Of a DNA stretch of 64,000 nucleotides, positions 55,125 to 64,000 are shown in pieces. The notes below the pieces were generated by a model. It had not been told where the DNA came from and searched no databases. It saw nothing but the letters and a program-made list of their open reading frames with translations. This DNA comes from JAIBJN01 sp963825255 (GTDB lineage: Bacteria; Actinomycetota; Thermoleophilia; Gaiellales; Gaiellaceae). The position numbers and the translations under genes are program-made. The stretch lies in contig CAWGSF010000013.1 of assembly GCA_963825255.1 (NCBI GenBank), forward strand, positions 1 to 64,000, given 5' to 3'. The number at the start of each line of letters is the position of its first letter. The first letter of the stretch is position 1.

Positions 55125-56055
55125 GACGGCCTGGAGCGCCGAGCTCCCGCTCGTCGGCGCCGGCGGCGAGCCGGTCGACCTGCGGCGCACCATCGAGTCG
55201 CACGGGCTCGTCGACCTGCCGCCCATGCGGATCGAGCCGGGAAGCCGCGCGCTCGAGATCACCGTGCCGCTGCCCGGGGCCAGGCCGCGTACGGCGCGCG
55301 TCGCCGAGGGACGCGCCGGGCAGGCGGTCGTCACGGTCGCGGGGCCGGCACCGGGGACGCGGGTCGCGGCCGACCTCCTGACCACGCTCGCACATGTCCT
55401 CCGTCTCGACGAAGACCTGTCGCGCTTCTACGCCTTCGCGGCCGAGGACCCCGACCTGGCCTGGGCCGCCGCGGGCGCCGGACGGCTCGTCCGCAGCCCG
55501 ACGGTCTTCGAGGAGGTCGTGAAGACGATCTGCACGACCAACTGCGCGTGGTCGGCGACGCAGCGCATGGTGGGGGCGCTCGTCGAACACCTCGGCGAGC
55601 GTGCGGCCGGCGTCACGCCCGACGGCCCCTACGGCCGGGCCTTCCCGACTCCGGAGGCGATGGCCGCCACGGACGAATCCTTCTACCGCGACGTCGCCCG
55701 GGCCGGCTACCGCGGCGCCTACCTCCGCTCGCTCGCCGACTCGGTCGCCGGCGGTGAGCTCGATCTCGAGGAGCTCGGACGCGCGGCCGCGGACGAAATC
55801 CCGGACGACGAGGTGGAGGCGCGCCTGCTCGCGCTCCCGGGCGTCGGCCCGTATGCGGCCGCGCACGTGATGATGCTCCTCGGACGCTACTCGCCCCTCG
55901 TCCTCGACTCGTGGACGCGACCGAAGTACGCGAGCCTGAACGGCGGGCGCCGCGCGAAGGACGCGGCGATCGAGCGCCGCTTCCGCCGCTACCGGCCCTA
56001 CTCGGGGCTCGCCTTCTGGCTCTTCCTCACCCGCGACTGGGTTCCGGAGGAATGA
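55117..56055 (+). CDS. HhH-GPD DNA glycosylase-like protein
   Basis: 312 residues; GTG 55117 overlaps the cupin stop by eight bases. The core is TICTTNCAWSATQRMVGALVEHLGE, AGYRGAYLRSLADSV, the helix-hairpin-helix LLALPGVGPYAAAHVMMLLGRYSPLVLDSW with the catalytic Asp following. Resembles AlkA/3-methyladenine glycosylases with a beta N-terminal domain. Removes alkylated bases (inference from fold). Confidence 0.85.
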   Translation: MARTAWSAELPLVGAGGEPVDLRRTIESHGLVDLPPMRIEPGSRALEITVPLPGARPRTARVAEGRAGQAVVTVAGPAPGTRVAADLLTTLAHVLRLDEDLSRFYAFAAEDPDLAWAAAGAGRLVRSPTVFEEVVKTICTTNCAWSATQRMVGALVEHLGERAAGVTPDGPYGRAFPTPEAMAATDESFYRDVARAGYRGAYLRSLADSVAGGELDLEELGRAAADEIPDDEVEARLLALPGVGPYAAAHVMMLLGRYSPLVLDSWTRPKYASLNGGRRAKDAAIERRFRRYRPYSGLAFWLFLTRDWVPEE

Positions 56056-56702
56056 ACCGCTACCGGGACGGCGCCCGCGCTATCGCGCCGATCGCCGTGG
56101 TCGTCGTCGCATTCGGCGCCTCGTTCGGCGTGCTTGCCCGCACGTCGGGCATCGAGACCGAGGCCGCCACCATCATGTCCGCGACGACGTTCGCCGGCTC
56201 GGCCCAGTTCGCGGCGGCGTCCATCCTCGGGACGAGCGGCGGGATCGCGGCGGCGGTCCTGGCCGCGGTCCTCCTCAACGCGCGCTACGGGCCGATCAGC
56301 GTCTCGGTGGCCTCGCTCTTCGGCGGCAGTCGCCTGCGCAGGCTCGTCGAGTCGCAGCTGATCGTGGACGAGTCCTGGGCCATCTCGCGGAGACCGGACG
56401 GGCGGTTCGACCGCCACCTGCTGATCGGAGCCGGGCTCGTCCTCTACGCGTGTTGGGTCGGGGGGACGGCGGTCGGCGCGATCGGCGGCGAGGCGCTCGG
56501 CGATCCGGCGGACCTCGGCCTCGACGCGGCCTTCCCCGCGCTCTTCCTCGCGCTCCTCGTCCCGCAGGTGAGGAGTCGGCGCGCCCTCGCCGCGGCGATC
56601 GCCGGCGGGACGATCGCGCTCGTCCTTCTCCCCGTCACGCCCGCCGGCGTGCCGATCATCGCGGCGAGCGCCGCGTGCCTTCTCGGCTGGAGGGGGCCGT
56701 GA
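56052..56702 (+). CDS. azlC: AzlC-family branched-chain amino-acid exporter, large subunit
   Basis: 216 residues, about five helices. AIAPIAVVVVAFGASFGVLA, ATTFAGSAQFAAASILG (the family hallmark AGS-Q-A) and LLNARYGPISVSVASLF. ATG 56052 overlaps the glycosylase stop. Confidence 0.9.
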   Translation: MNRYRDGARAIAPIAVVVVAFGASFGVLARTSGIETEAATIMSATTFAGSAQFAAASILGTSGGIAAAVLAAVLLNARYGPISVSVASLFGGSRLRRLVESQLIVDESWAISRRPDGRFDRHLLIGAGLVLYACWVGGTAVGAIGGEALGDPADLGLDAAFPALFLALLVPQVRSRRALAAAIAGGTIALVLLPVTPAGVPIIAASAACLLGWRGP

Positions 56703-57007
56703 CCGAGGCCTGGATCGTGGTCGGGCTCGTCGGGGCGGCGACGGTCGCCCTCAAGTCCGTTGGGCCGGTGGTCCTCGGCGGACGGCCGCTGCCCGACCAT
56801 CTCATCGGCGTCGTCTCCCTCCTGGCGCCGGCGCTCCTGGCGGCGCTCGTGCTGACGCAGGTCGTCGGCGGGGACCGCGAGATCGTCCTCGACGCTCGGC
56901 TCTTCGGGCTCGCGGCCGCAGTCGTGGCGCTCCTCATGCGGGCGCCTCTCCTGGTCGTCGTCGTGGCGGCGGCCGCGTCCGCGGCGATCGTCCGGCTCCT
57001 CGCCTAG
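56699..57007 (+). CDS. azlD: AzlD-family branched-chain amino-acid exporter, small subunit
   Basis: 102 residues, three or four helices: AWIVVGLVGAATVALKSVGP, GVVSLLAPALLAALVLTQVV, LFGLAAAVVALLMRAPLLVVVVAAAASAAIVRLL. GTG 56699 overlaps azlC. Completes the exporter. Confidence 0.88.
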   Translation: MTEAWIVVGLVGAATVALKSVGPVVLGGRPLPDHLIGVVSLLAPALLAALVLTQVVGGDREIVLDARLFGLAAAVVALLMRAPLLVVVVAAAASAAIVRLLA

Positions 57008-57098
57008 CACCACGCCCCGAAGGTCGCGACGGCGGTCCCTCGCGGGCGGTTGGGGAGCTACCTCGGCCGAGCCTCTCCGCGCACGCGAAACTACCGGC

Positions 57099-57567
57099 GT
57101 GCGTGTCGAGACCCGCTAGGCGCGCAGCGGTGACGTCAACATCGCCTACCGCGCACTCGTCCGCCGCGAGCTGCTGCGCTTCCGCGGACGCGAGCTCGAC
57201 ACCGCCGGCGACGGCTTCCTCGCGTCCTTCGATGGGCCTGCACGCGCGATCCGCTGCGCGTGCGCGATCGTCGACAGCCTGCGCGAGCGCGACCTCGAGA
57301 TCCGAGTCGGTCTCCACACGGGGAGTGCGAGCTCGTCGACGGAAGGTCGCCGGCATCGCCGTCCACACCGGTGCGCGCGTCGCCGCGCAGGCGCACCCGG
57401 GGGAGGTGCTCGTCTCCAGCACCGTCAAGGACCTCGTCGCCGGCTCCGGGATCCGCTTCGCCGACCGCGGCGTCAGCGAGCTCGCCGGGGTTCCGGGCGA
57501 GTGGCACCTGTTCGCGGTCGAGGGAGCTCCGCAACGCGCTCCGACGTCGCCCGTCCCGTCCTCCTGA
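57099..57567 (+). pseudogene. Class-III adenylate-cyclase/hydrolase remnant
   Basis: GTG 57099 gives VRVETR, stop TAG (57117), ARSGDVNIAYR: the N-terminus of hydrolase-cyclase fusion proteins (ETRYARSGDV-IAY) with a nonsense codon. The sequence then jumps straight into the middle of a cyclase domain: LLRFRGRELDTAGDGFLASFDGPARAIRCA, VGLHTGECELVDG, GKVAGIAVHTGARVAAQAHPGEVLVSS, GVSELAGVPGEWHLFAVE. Reading through 57330-57350 needs two missing bases restored. The hydrolase part and the cyclase's first metal Asp are deleted, so this is a true remnant. Confidence 0.75.
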
Positions 57568-57571
57568 CGGC

Positions 57572-58270
57572 CTATGCGGCCGCCACGAGCCTGTAGCCGA
57601 CGCCCCAGACGTTGAGGACGTAGGCCGTCTCCCCCGGGCGGTTGAGCTTGCGGCGGAGGCGACTCGCATGCGAGTCGAGGGTCCTGGTTCGCCCGAGCGA
57701 ACGAAAGCCCCAGACGTCCCGCAGGAGCTCCTCCTTGCGGAAGACCCGCTCGGGATCCTCGGCCAGGGCGATGAGCAGGTCGAACTCCTTCGCCGAGAGG
57801 CCGACCGGGTCGCCGCCGACCCGCACGACGCGGGACGCGAGGTCGATCTCGAGGTCGCGGACTCCGAGCCGGCGGTGCCGGGGCGGACTCACGCGCCGCA
57901 GGACGGCCCGCATCCGGGCGACGAGCTCCTCGTAGACGAAGGGCTTCGTCACGTAGTCGTCCGCCCCGCGCGCGAAGCCCCGCACACGGTCGACCGGGTC
58001 GCCGCGCGCGCTCACGATGATGACGGGGACGTCGCGGTTCCAGGCCCGGCCGGGTTCGCCTGCGCGAAGGCGGCCGCAGAGCTCGAAGCCGGACACATCC
58101 GGGAGGATCGTGTCGAGGAGGACGAGGTCCGGCCGCTCCTGCTCGACGAGCTCGAGCGCCCTGAGCGCCCGGTCGACCGCGTAGACCTCGAAGCCGTCGT
58201 CCGTGAGCTGCCGGGCGAGGAACTCGCGCGTCGGCTCCTCCTGCTCCACGACCAGCACCGCGTCTCCCAT
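57572..58270 (-). CDS. OmpR-family response regulator (orphan)
   Basis: 232 residues from ATG 58270. Receiver: AVLVVEQEEPTREFLARQL, phospho-acceptor D53 in LVLLDTILPD, VSARGDPVDRVRGFARGADDYVTKPF with the conserved Lys. C-terminal winged helix: LSAKEFDLLIALAEDPERVFRKEELLRDVWGFRSLGRTRTLDSHASRLRRKL. No histidine kinase is next to it. TAGCGT lies eight bases upstream: leaderless. Confidence 0.92.
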   Translation of the reverse strand: MGDAVLVVEQEEPTREFLARQLTDDGFEVYAVDRALRALELVEQERPDLVLLDTILPDVSGFELCGRLRAGEPGRAWNRDVPVIIVSARGDPVDRVRGFARGADDYVTKPFVYEELVARMRAVLRRVSPPRHRRLGVRDLEIDLASRVVRVGGDPVGLSAKEFDLLIALAEDPERVFRKEELLRDVWGFRSLGRTRTLDSHASRLRRKLNRPGETAYVLNVWGVGYRLVAAA

Positions 58271-58278
58271 GTGCGGCG

Positions 58279-58284
58279 ACGCTA
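58279..58284 (-). promoter_or_regulatory. -10 box of leaderless response regulator
   Basis: TAGCGT on the minus strand, eight bases before ATG 58270. Confidence 0.5.
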
Positions 58285-58413
58285 GCAACGGGATGCGGCG
58301 GGCAACAGATGTCCTTTCGCCCAAATGCGTGACGACTCGCTGCCGTCGACTGCAGGGCGTCACCGCTCGGCCCCCCCGACCACACCGTTTGCGGCGATCC
58401 AACCGCCCCGGCG

Positions 58414-59433
58414 TCAGGTGTCTTGTCGCGCAGCTGCCTGCGGCCGCGGCTGATCGTCATGCACGCTTCGACGGTCCTCGGTCGAGGTGTTCGCGAGGTT
58501 CATCTCCACAACGGCGGGCCGCGGCGCCGTATCGACGGCCAGGCGGAAGACGTCGGGGCGGTTGTAGTGACCCACAGGATCGAAAAGGCGACGACCGGTG
58601 CGGACGAGGTTCAAGTCGAGGTCGGCGCTCACGACGCACTCCGCCTCGCGCACCGGGCCCGCCAGCACTGTGCCCGTCGGGTCGACGATGATCGTGTTGC
58701 CGGGCATGAGCCAGCCGCCGTCCCGCTCCCGGTCCTCGGGCGGGTAGAGCGCGTCGGGGCGGGGAATCGAGGCCGGGATCTGATCGGCGTGGATGCACGG
58801 GTTGACCCCGATCGCGAACATCCGCCCCTCCCGGGCCAAGTGCTGCATCGTCGCCACCCAGGCGTCGCCGGTCGCGAGCGTCGGCGCGACCCAGACGTCC
58901 ACGCCCTGCGCGTACATGTGGAAGCGCGCCAGCGGCATGTAGTTCTCCCAGCAGATCAGCCCGCCGAGCCGGCCGAACGGCGTCGCGACCGATCGCAGCG
59001 TGGATCCGTCGCCCATCCCCCAGACTGTCCGCTCCGACCCGGTTGGCATCAGCTTGCGGTGGGTGTCGACGAGCGTCCCGTCAGGGGCGAAGTAGAGGAG
59101 CGTGTTGTAGATCGTCCCACCTTCGCGCTCGTCGACGCCGACGACGAGCCAGACGCCCGCCTCGCGGGCGATGTCACCGAGCCTCGCCGTCGCCGGGCTC
59201 GGCACCACGACTGCCTGGTCGGCGAGCATCCCGTACCACTCGTCGTCACCGTCCCAGATCCGAGCCGTGTCGATCCACACCGGCGGCCCCGGGACGAACG
59301 CCTCGGGGTAAACGACGTGCTCGGCGCCCTCGGCCGCGGCGCCACGGGTGAGATCAGCCACGCGAGCAAGCGTCGTCTCCCGGTCCATGAGAACGGGCGC
59401 CGCCTGCACCGCCGCGACCCGAAGCACGGTCAT
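58414..59433 (-). CDS. Nitrilase
   Basis: 339 residues. Catalytic triad E44 (VVYPEAFVPG), K127 (DTHRKLMPTGSE) and C161 (GGLICWENYMPLAR), in the true nitrilase branch (CWEN). Hydrolyses organic nitriles to acids; the substrate is unknown. The tail ENRPDVFRL-type segment (HYNRPDVFRLAVD) is standard. ATG 59433 has GAGGAG upstream. Confidence 0.92.
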   Translation of the reverse strand: MTVLRVAAVQAAPVLMDRETTLARVADLTRGAAAEGAEHVVYPEAFVPGPPVWIDTARIWDGDDEWYGMLADQAVVVPSPATARLGDIAREAGVWLVVGVDEREGGTIYNTLLYFAPDGTLVDTHRKLMPTGSERTVWGMGDGSTLRSVATPFGRLGGLICWENYMPLARFHMYAQGVDVWVAPTLATGDAWVATMQHLAREGRMFAIGVNPCIHADQIPASIPRPDALYPPEDRERDGGWLMPGNTIIVDPTGTVLAGPVREAECVVSADLDLNLVRTGRRLFDPVGHYNRPDVFRLAVDTAPRPAVVEMNLANTSTEDRRSVHDDQPRPQAAARQDT

Positions 59434-59596
59434 CGTCAGCTCCTCTTCGAGTGGTCGGTCTCGCGCCTGCTCGGCATCGCGCCCCCCTCGTGTCGCTGAG
59501 CCCGTGAGCCATTCTCATCGAGCATCACCTCGCCGGCAAGGCCAGCTGAAGCGTGAGGCGCGACGCAGTCCCGAACGGGCAGCCGCCCGTGAGCTG

Positions 59597-59710
59597 TTAC
59601 AGCCCGCGGGCGAGGCGCTCGTAGCGCCAGCGGGCCTGGGCGTAGTCGATCGTGCCGCGGCGCCAGGCCCGGAGGATCCGCCGACGGCGCCACCAGAGGA
59701 GAACGCTCAT
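59597..59710 (-). CDS. Candidate 37-aa basic protein downstream of ubiB
   Basis: ATG 59710 with AAGGGA upstream, TAA at 59597. It reads SVLLWWRRRRILRAWRRGT, then IDYAQARWRYERLARGL: a basic amphipathic head and a helical end. Starts 39 bases past the ubiB stop, on the same strand. No family recognised. The rest of 59434-59596 and 59711-59749 holds nothing I can support apart from a short GCGCCC/GGGCGC stem near 59725-59740. Confidence 0.4.
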   Translation of the reverse strand: MSVLLWWRRRRILRAWRRGTIDYAQARWRYERLARGL

Positions 59711-59749
59711 CTCGTTCCCTTCGGCGCCCCTGCGGGCGCTCCTGCCCGC

Positions 59750-61410
59750 TCAGAGGCGGCCGGAGCGGAGGACGCTCCAGACGAGCCAGATGCTGAGGAA
59801 CGCCGAAAGGCAAGCCCGACGACGAGAGGATCCCGAAGAACGATCCGACCCCGTTCGAGACCAGGGCGAGCAACGCGGAGGTGAGCGCGCCCCCGACCGC
59901 GACCATCGCGATCCCGACGCGGTTGAAGACGATGTCCATGCTCTGATCAGGTCCTCGAGGCCCTGGTGGCGGAAGCCGACCTCGATCTGCCCGTCGCGCA
60001 CCTGCTCGAGCGTGTCGTGCACCTGGTACGGAAGCTCGTGGAGCATCGAGGCCATGTGTCGCAGCTCGTGCCCGGTGCGCCGCGCGATCCGCTGCGGCGT
60101 GAAGCGCTCGATCATGAGCTCGCGCGCGTACGGCTTCGCGACGTCGAAGACGTTGAAGTCCGGGTAGAGCTCCATGCCGACCGACCCGAGCGTCGCGATC
60201 GCGCGGTCGAGGAGGACGAAACGCGTCGGCAGCTGCAGGTGCATCCGGTAGATGAGCGCGAAGGCCTCCCGGATGAGCTGGATCGGGTCGATCTCCGAGA
60301 GGCTCGAGCCGTAGTAGCGGTAGTAGACGTCGCGCAGCTCGGCGACGAACTCCTCCTCGAGATCCTTGGGGTAGCGCACGCCGAGCGCCGCGAGTCTCTT
60401 CGGCAAGGCCTCGATCCGCTCGCTGACGGCGTCGATGAAGAGACCGGTGAGGCGGGACATGTCCTCGTCGGTCAGCTTCCCGACCATGCCGAAGTCGATG
60501 AGGCCGATCTGCTCCGTCGCCTCGAGCACCATGATGTTCGACGGGTGCGGGTCGGCATGGAAGAAGCCGTGGCGGAAGATCATGTGCATCCACGCCTCGG
60601 CGATCAGGTACGAGAGCCGCTGCCGCTCCTCGATGGAATACGTGTCCGTGTCGAGGTCGCGGAGCTGAACGCCCTCGAGCAGCTCGAGCGTGAGGACCGC
60701 GAGCGCGAGTAGCTCCAGAAGACGCGCGGCACGCGCACGTGCGGGTGCCCGGCGAAGTTGCGGTGGAACTGCTCGGCGTTCCGCGCCTCCATCCGGTAGT
60801 CGAGCTCCTGGCGGATGGTGCGGGCGAACTCGTCGACGAGCGAGACGGTGTCGATGAACTCGAGCGCCTTGACGCGGTCGCGAACGAGACGCGCAGCCTG
60901 GTACATGAGCTCGAGGTCGGCTTCGATCTGGCGCGGCGCGTCCGGCCGCTGCACCTTGACGGCGACACGGCGTCCGTTCGGGAGCGTCGCCCGGTGCACC
61001 TGGCCGATCGACGCGGCGGCGACGGGCTTCTCCTCGAAGTCGAGGAAGAGCTGCTCGATGGTGAGCTCGAGCTCCTCCTGGATCACGCGCTCGATCTGGT
61101 GTAGGCGACCGGCGTGACGTCGTCCTGCAGCGCCTTCAGCTCGAAGACGATGTCCGGCGGGACGATGTCCGGGCGCGTGGAGAGGAGCTGGCCGAACTTG
61201 ACGAAGGTCGGCCCGAGCTCGTCCAGCATCTGCCGGACGCGGAGGCCGCGGTTCGAGCCCGTCGGCCGAGACGTCGACTTCGCGGGCGCGACGGGAACGA
61301 GGCCCGTGCGGCCGGTGCGTGTCGAAGAAGTAGCCGAAGCCGTGCTTGGCTGCGACCTGCGAGATCTCGGAGAGGCGGCCGAGCTGGCGGACAGCCGGCC
61401 GGGAGCTCAC
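59750..61410 (-). CDS. UbiB/ABC1 atypical kinase family protein (several frame breaks)
   Basis: About 553 residues. All family blocks are present but in different frames: TFVKFGQLLSTRPDIVPP (KxGQ), AAASIGQVHRATLPNGRRVAVKVQRP (Ala-rich loop and Lys), ELDYRMEARNAEQFHRNF, FFHADPHPSNIMVL, GLIDFGMVGKLTDED, and the closing membrane helix SAFLSIWLVWSVLRSGRL. Breaks near 61316, 61104, 60715, 59942 and 59815 (two extra and three missing bases) sum to the observed length. Supports isoprenoid-quinone metabolism at the membrane. Overlaps the coiled-coil gene upstream by four bases. Confidence 0.85.
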
Positions 61411-61762
61411 TGGTCCTTCTTCTCGACGAGGCGCAGCCGATGCTCGACCTGCGCCAGGCGGAGCTCGAGCTCCTCGTACTCGCGCCGGGTGATGAGGCCG
61501 AGCTCGCGGAAGACCGTGGAGAGCGTCGAGCCGGCGCGCTCGCTCATGCGCACGGCGTCTCCACGCCACCGGCCCATGACGTCGTCGACGAGCTCGCGGG
61601 CGTCGTCGCCGGTCATCTTCCCGCGGCCGGCCAGCTCCTGAACGAGCTCGTCGGCGCGGTCCTTCGTCAGCGCGACGGCTCCGACGCCCGGCGAGGAGAG
61701 CCTCCTCGGCGAGCGCCGCGGAGCGACTTCGAATCGTGGTTTCCGCTACCGGGCTCGTCCAT
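61407..61762 (-). CDS. Coiled-coil protein between secDF and ubiB (two frame breaks)
   Basis: 117 residues after removing two extra bases (near 61750 and 61696); 356 bases is 3n+2. Corrected, it reads AALAEEALLAGVGAVALTKDRADELVQELAGRGKMTGDDAREL, then STLSTVFRELGLITRREYEELELRLAQVEHRLRLVEKKD. The end is a coiled coil with the RREYEELELRLAQ-E-RL pattern of phasin-like/polyhydroxyalkanoate-associated small proteins. It is coupled to ubiB by a GTGA overlap and overlaps the secDF stop. Confidence 0.65.
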
Positions 61763-64000
61763 GGGGCCTCGTCCGTCCTTCGCTTGCGGCGCGCCTCTCG
61801 CCTCGCGGCCGCGCTCGTGGTTGCGCCGTCGCCCGGCTCGGCCGGCCCGTCGACGGGAACCGCGCGGCGACGGGCTCCTCCTCGACCGGGACGGTCTCCG
61901 GCTCGGCCTCGGCCTCCTCCGGAAGGTCGACGTCCTCGACCTTCTCGCGGAGCCCTGCGCTCTTGCGCTTGGCGAACTCGGGCTCGCGCTCCTTCAGGAC
62001 GACGAGGAACGGCGTCGCGATGAAGATCGTCGAGTACGCGCCCGAGAGGATTCCGACCATGAGCGCGAACGCGAAGTCCTTGAGCGTGTCGCCGCCGAAG
62101 AGGAAGAGCGACGTGACCGGGAGGAGCGTGATGAACGTCGTCGCGAGCGAGCGGCGGATCGTCTCCCAGAGCGACTGGTTCGCGATCGCCGCGAAGCTCG
62201 ACCGCCGCATGAGCGGGATGTTCTCGCGCACACGGTCGAAGATGATGATCGTGTCGTAGATCGAGTAGCCGAGGATCGTCAGGATCGCCGCGACGGTGGC
62301 GCTCGTCACCTCCCGCTGCGTCAGCGAGTAGATGCCGAGCGTGATGAAGATGTCGTGCACGAGGGCGATGAGCACGGGCACGGCGAACTTGAACTCGAAC
62401 CGAAGCGTCACGTAGATGACGATCAGCGCGAGGGAGACGATGATCGCGAGGAACGCGCCCTTCAGGATCTGCCGGCTGAAGCTCGCCGAGACGTTCTTCA
62501 CGCCGACGGACGTGGCGTCGAGGTTCGAGGTCAGAGCCGCGGCGAGGTCCGTCTGCTCCTGCTGCCCGAGCGACGGCGTCCGCACCTGGAACGACTTGTA
62601 GGCCCCGTTCTCGACCGGGCCGCGCCCCTGGATGACCGCGTCGCCGATCCCCAGCGTCGTCGTCTCGCGCTCGGATGTCCTGGATCTGATGCGCCTGCGG
62701 CGTCTTGAACGAGAACTGGCTGCCGCCCTTGAAGTCGATGCCGAGGTTCAGCCCCTGGACCGCGAGCGACACGATCCCGATCAGGAGCACGGCACCCGAG
62801 ACGGCGAACCAGTACTTCGTCCGCCCGATGAAGTCGACGCGCTGCCAGGCGGGGATCTTCTGGGCGCTCGCGCCCATGAACGCCGGGTTGTTGAACCAGC
62901 GGAAGCCGGCGAGGACGCCGAGAAGGGCGCGCGTCACGGCAACGGCCGTCACCATCGAGATCAGCGTTCCGATGATGAGCATGAGGGCGAAGCCCTTCAC
63001 GCCGCCGGTCGCGACCGCGAAGAGGACGAACGCGGTGATGATCGTGACGACGTTCGCGTCGACGATCGTGTTGAAGCCCTTGCGGTAGCCGCTCGAGATG
63101 GCGGCGCGCACCGATTTGCCCGCTCTCACCTCTTCCTTGATGCGCTCGAAGATGACGACGTTCGCGTCTGCCGCGACACCGATCGTGAGGACGAGGCCGG
63201 CAAAGCCGGGCAGCGTGAGCGTCACCCCGAAGAGGAGCATCGCGCCGTAGAGGAGCACCCCGTAGATCCCGAGGCCGATGATCGCGATGACGCCGAGGAA
63301 GCGGTAGAAGAGGAGCAGGAAGAACGCGACCGCGAGGAGGCCGCCGATGCCGGCGATGAGCGCCTGGTGGAGCGAGTCCTCGCCGAGCGTCGCCGAGATG
63401 TCCTCCCTCTGCACCTGCACGAACTCGACGGGCAGGGCGCCGGTCTGGAGGACGAGCGCGAGGTCCTTCGCCTCCTGAATGGAGTCGAGGCCCGTGATCT
63501 GGGCGCGGCCGCCCGCGATCCCGTCGCTCAGCGTGGAGTCGGCGATGTCGATCCGGGGGAACGAGCGGATCTCGCCGTCGAGGACGATCGCGAAGCTCTG
63601 CGAGAAGTCGGAGTTGCCGGGCTGCCCGCGAGGTTCGCCAGGTTCTGCGCCGCGCTGGTAGAGGTCGCGTGTGATCTGGTGGAACTTGTCGCCGCCGCTG
63701 TTCGTGAAGTCGAGCTCGACGATGGGCTGGTTCCCGTGGCCGAACGTCCAGTCCGTCCCGTCCGCGTTGAGGTCGTTCCCCGTCAGCTCGGGCACCGGCT
63801 TCGTCGGGTTGTTCGGCTCGTACTTGTAGAGGTAGTAGTAGGTCGCGCCCGGAGCCGGCGGGCCCGACAAGCCGCAGGACGGAGCATCGCGGTGTCGGTG
63901 CAGGTGAGGACGATCTTGCCCTCGGGACCGCGTAGAACTTCGAGCCCTCCGGCTGCTCGCCACCGAATTGCCTGAGGATGTCCTCCTTCGTCTCGCTCGG
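61746..64000 (-). CDS. secDF: Protein translocase SecD-SecF fusion, 5' end outside window
   Basis: SecD part: ATYYYLYKYEPNN, QPIVELDFTNSGGDKFHQIT, SQSFAIVLDGEIRSFPRID, ALPVEFVQVQREDISATLGEDSL, then six helices with GFAGLVLTIGVAADANVVIFERIKEE. The frame continues without a stop into SecF: RVDFIGRTKYWFAVSGAVLL, NLGIDFKGGSQFSFKTP, YSIYDTIIIFDRVRENIPLMRR, TTFITLLPVTSLFLFGG. Breaks near 63910, 63640 (two), 62680 and 61850 are single bases. The end is a charged C-terminal tail. Uses the proton gradient to pull exported proteins. The gene starts beyond 64000. Confidence 0.92.

Noticed and set aside
60604..63963. A giant SecD-SecF-UbiB fusion
   Set aside because: The continuity past SecF comes from indels; corrected frames give the secDF stop at 61746, a separate 117-aa gene and ubiB.

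Overview
The window is a very GC-rich, gene-dense bacterial segment, most likely from an actinobacterium of the Thermoleophilia/Gaiellales type. The reasons are the base composition, the predominance of GTG starts, many 1-4 base gene overlaps, DAP-type MurE, a fused SecDF, CGNR/HxlR regulators, and a recurring TANNNT box 6-9 bases before the start codon of operon-leading genes (leaderless transcripts). The lineage is inference from gene content; there is no rRNA here.

Layout. 1-2.8 kb: remnants and small genes, a GST, a strongly folded intergenic stretch and tRNA-Glu(CTC). 3-8.5 kb: an MFS exporter, hydrolase, aldo-keto reductase, and an HxlR regulator divergent from a glyoxalase-fold protein. 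8.5-13.9 kb: a cell-envelope cassette (50-aa YLDPGSGS protein, SAM methyltransferase, membrane sulfatase-fold protein, LPG-synthase/flippase-like protein). 13.9-26.4 kb: gltX/nfo divergent pair, a Cys-rich protein, HAD/cax divergent pair, an ABC ATPase plus FtsX-type permease, DUF3105, threonine aldolase, MFS, MarR and rlmN. 26.4-32 kb: a glycine-cleavage operon gcvT-gcvH-gcvPA-gcvPB followed by a HEAT-repeat protein and a cupin. 32-48.4 kb: the complete division/cell-wall cluster on the minus strand, mraZ-rsmH-ftsL-ftsI-murE-murF-mraY-murD-ftsW-murG-murC-murB-[hydrolase/HxlR inserted]-ftsQ-ftsZ. 48.4-57 kb: a PfkB kinase, ECF sigma factor with ogt, hydantoinase A/B, and a CGNR regulator divergent from cupin-glycosylase-azlC-azlD. 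57-64 kb: a decayed adenylate-cyclase gene, an orphan response regulator, a nitrilase, a UbiB-family kinase and secDF, which runs off the right edge.

Sequence quality matters for reading this window. At least 20 conserved genes carry one or more single-base frame breaks, nearly all in or beside short G/C runs, with good homology on both sides of the break. In the left 55 kb almost all are one extra base; near the right edge missing bases also occur. I treat these as probable assembly errors, give full-length gene extents, and note each break. The cyclase remnant is different (internal deletion plus stop codon) and I regard it as a true pseudogene.

The points most worth attention are a 77-bp element present as two inverted copies 12.9 kb apart bracketing murE-ftsZ, a near-perfect four-repeat MraZ operator, the regulator/hydrolase pair inserted in the cell-wall cluster with overlapping divergent promoters, the envelope cassette, and the gltX/nfo promoters that share one -10 region.
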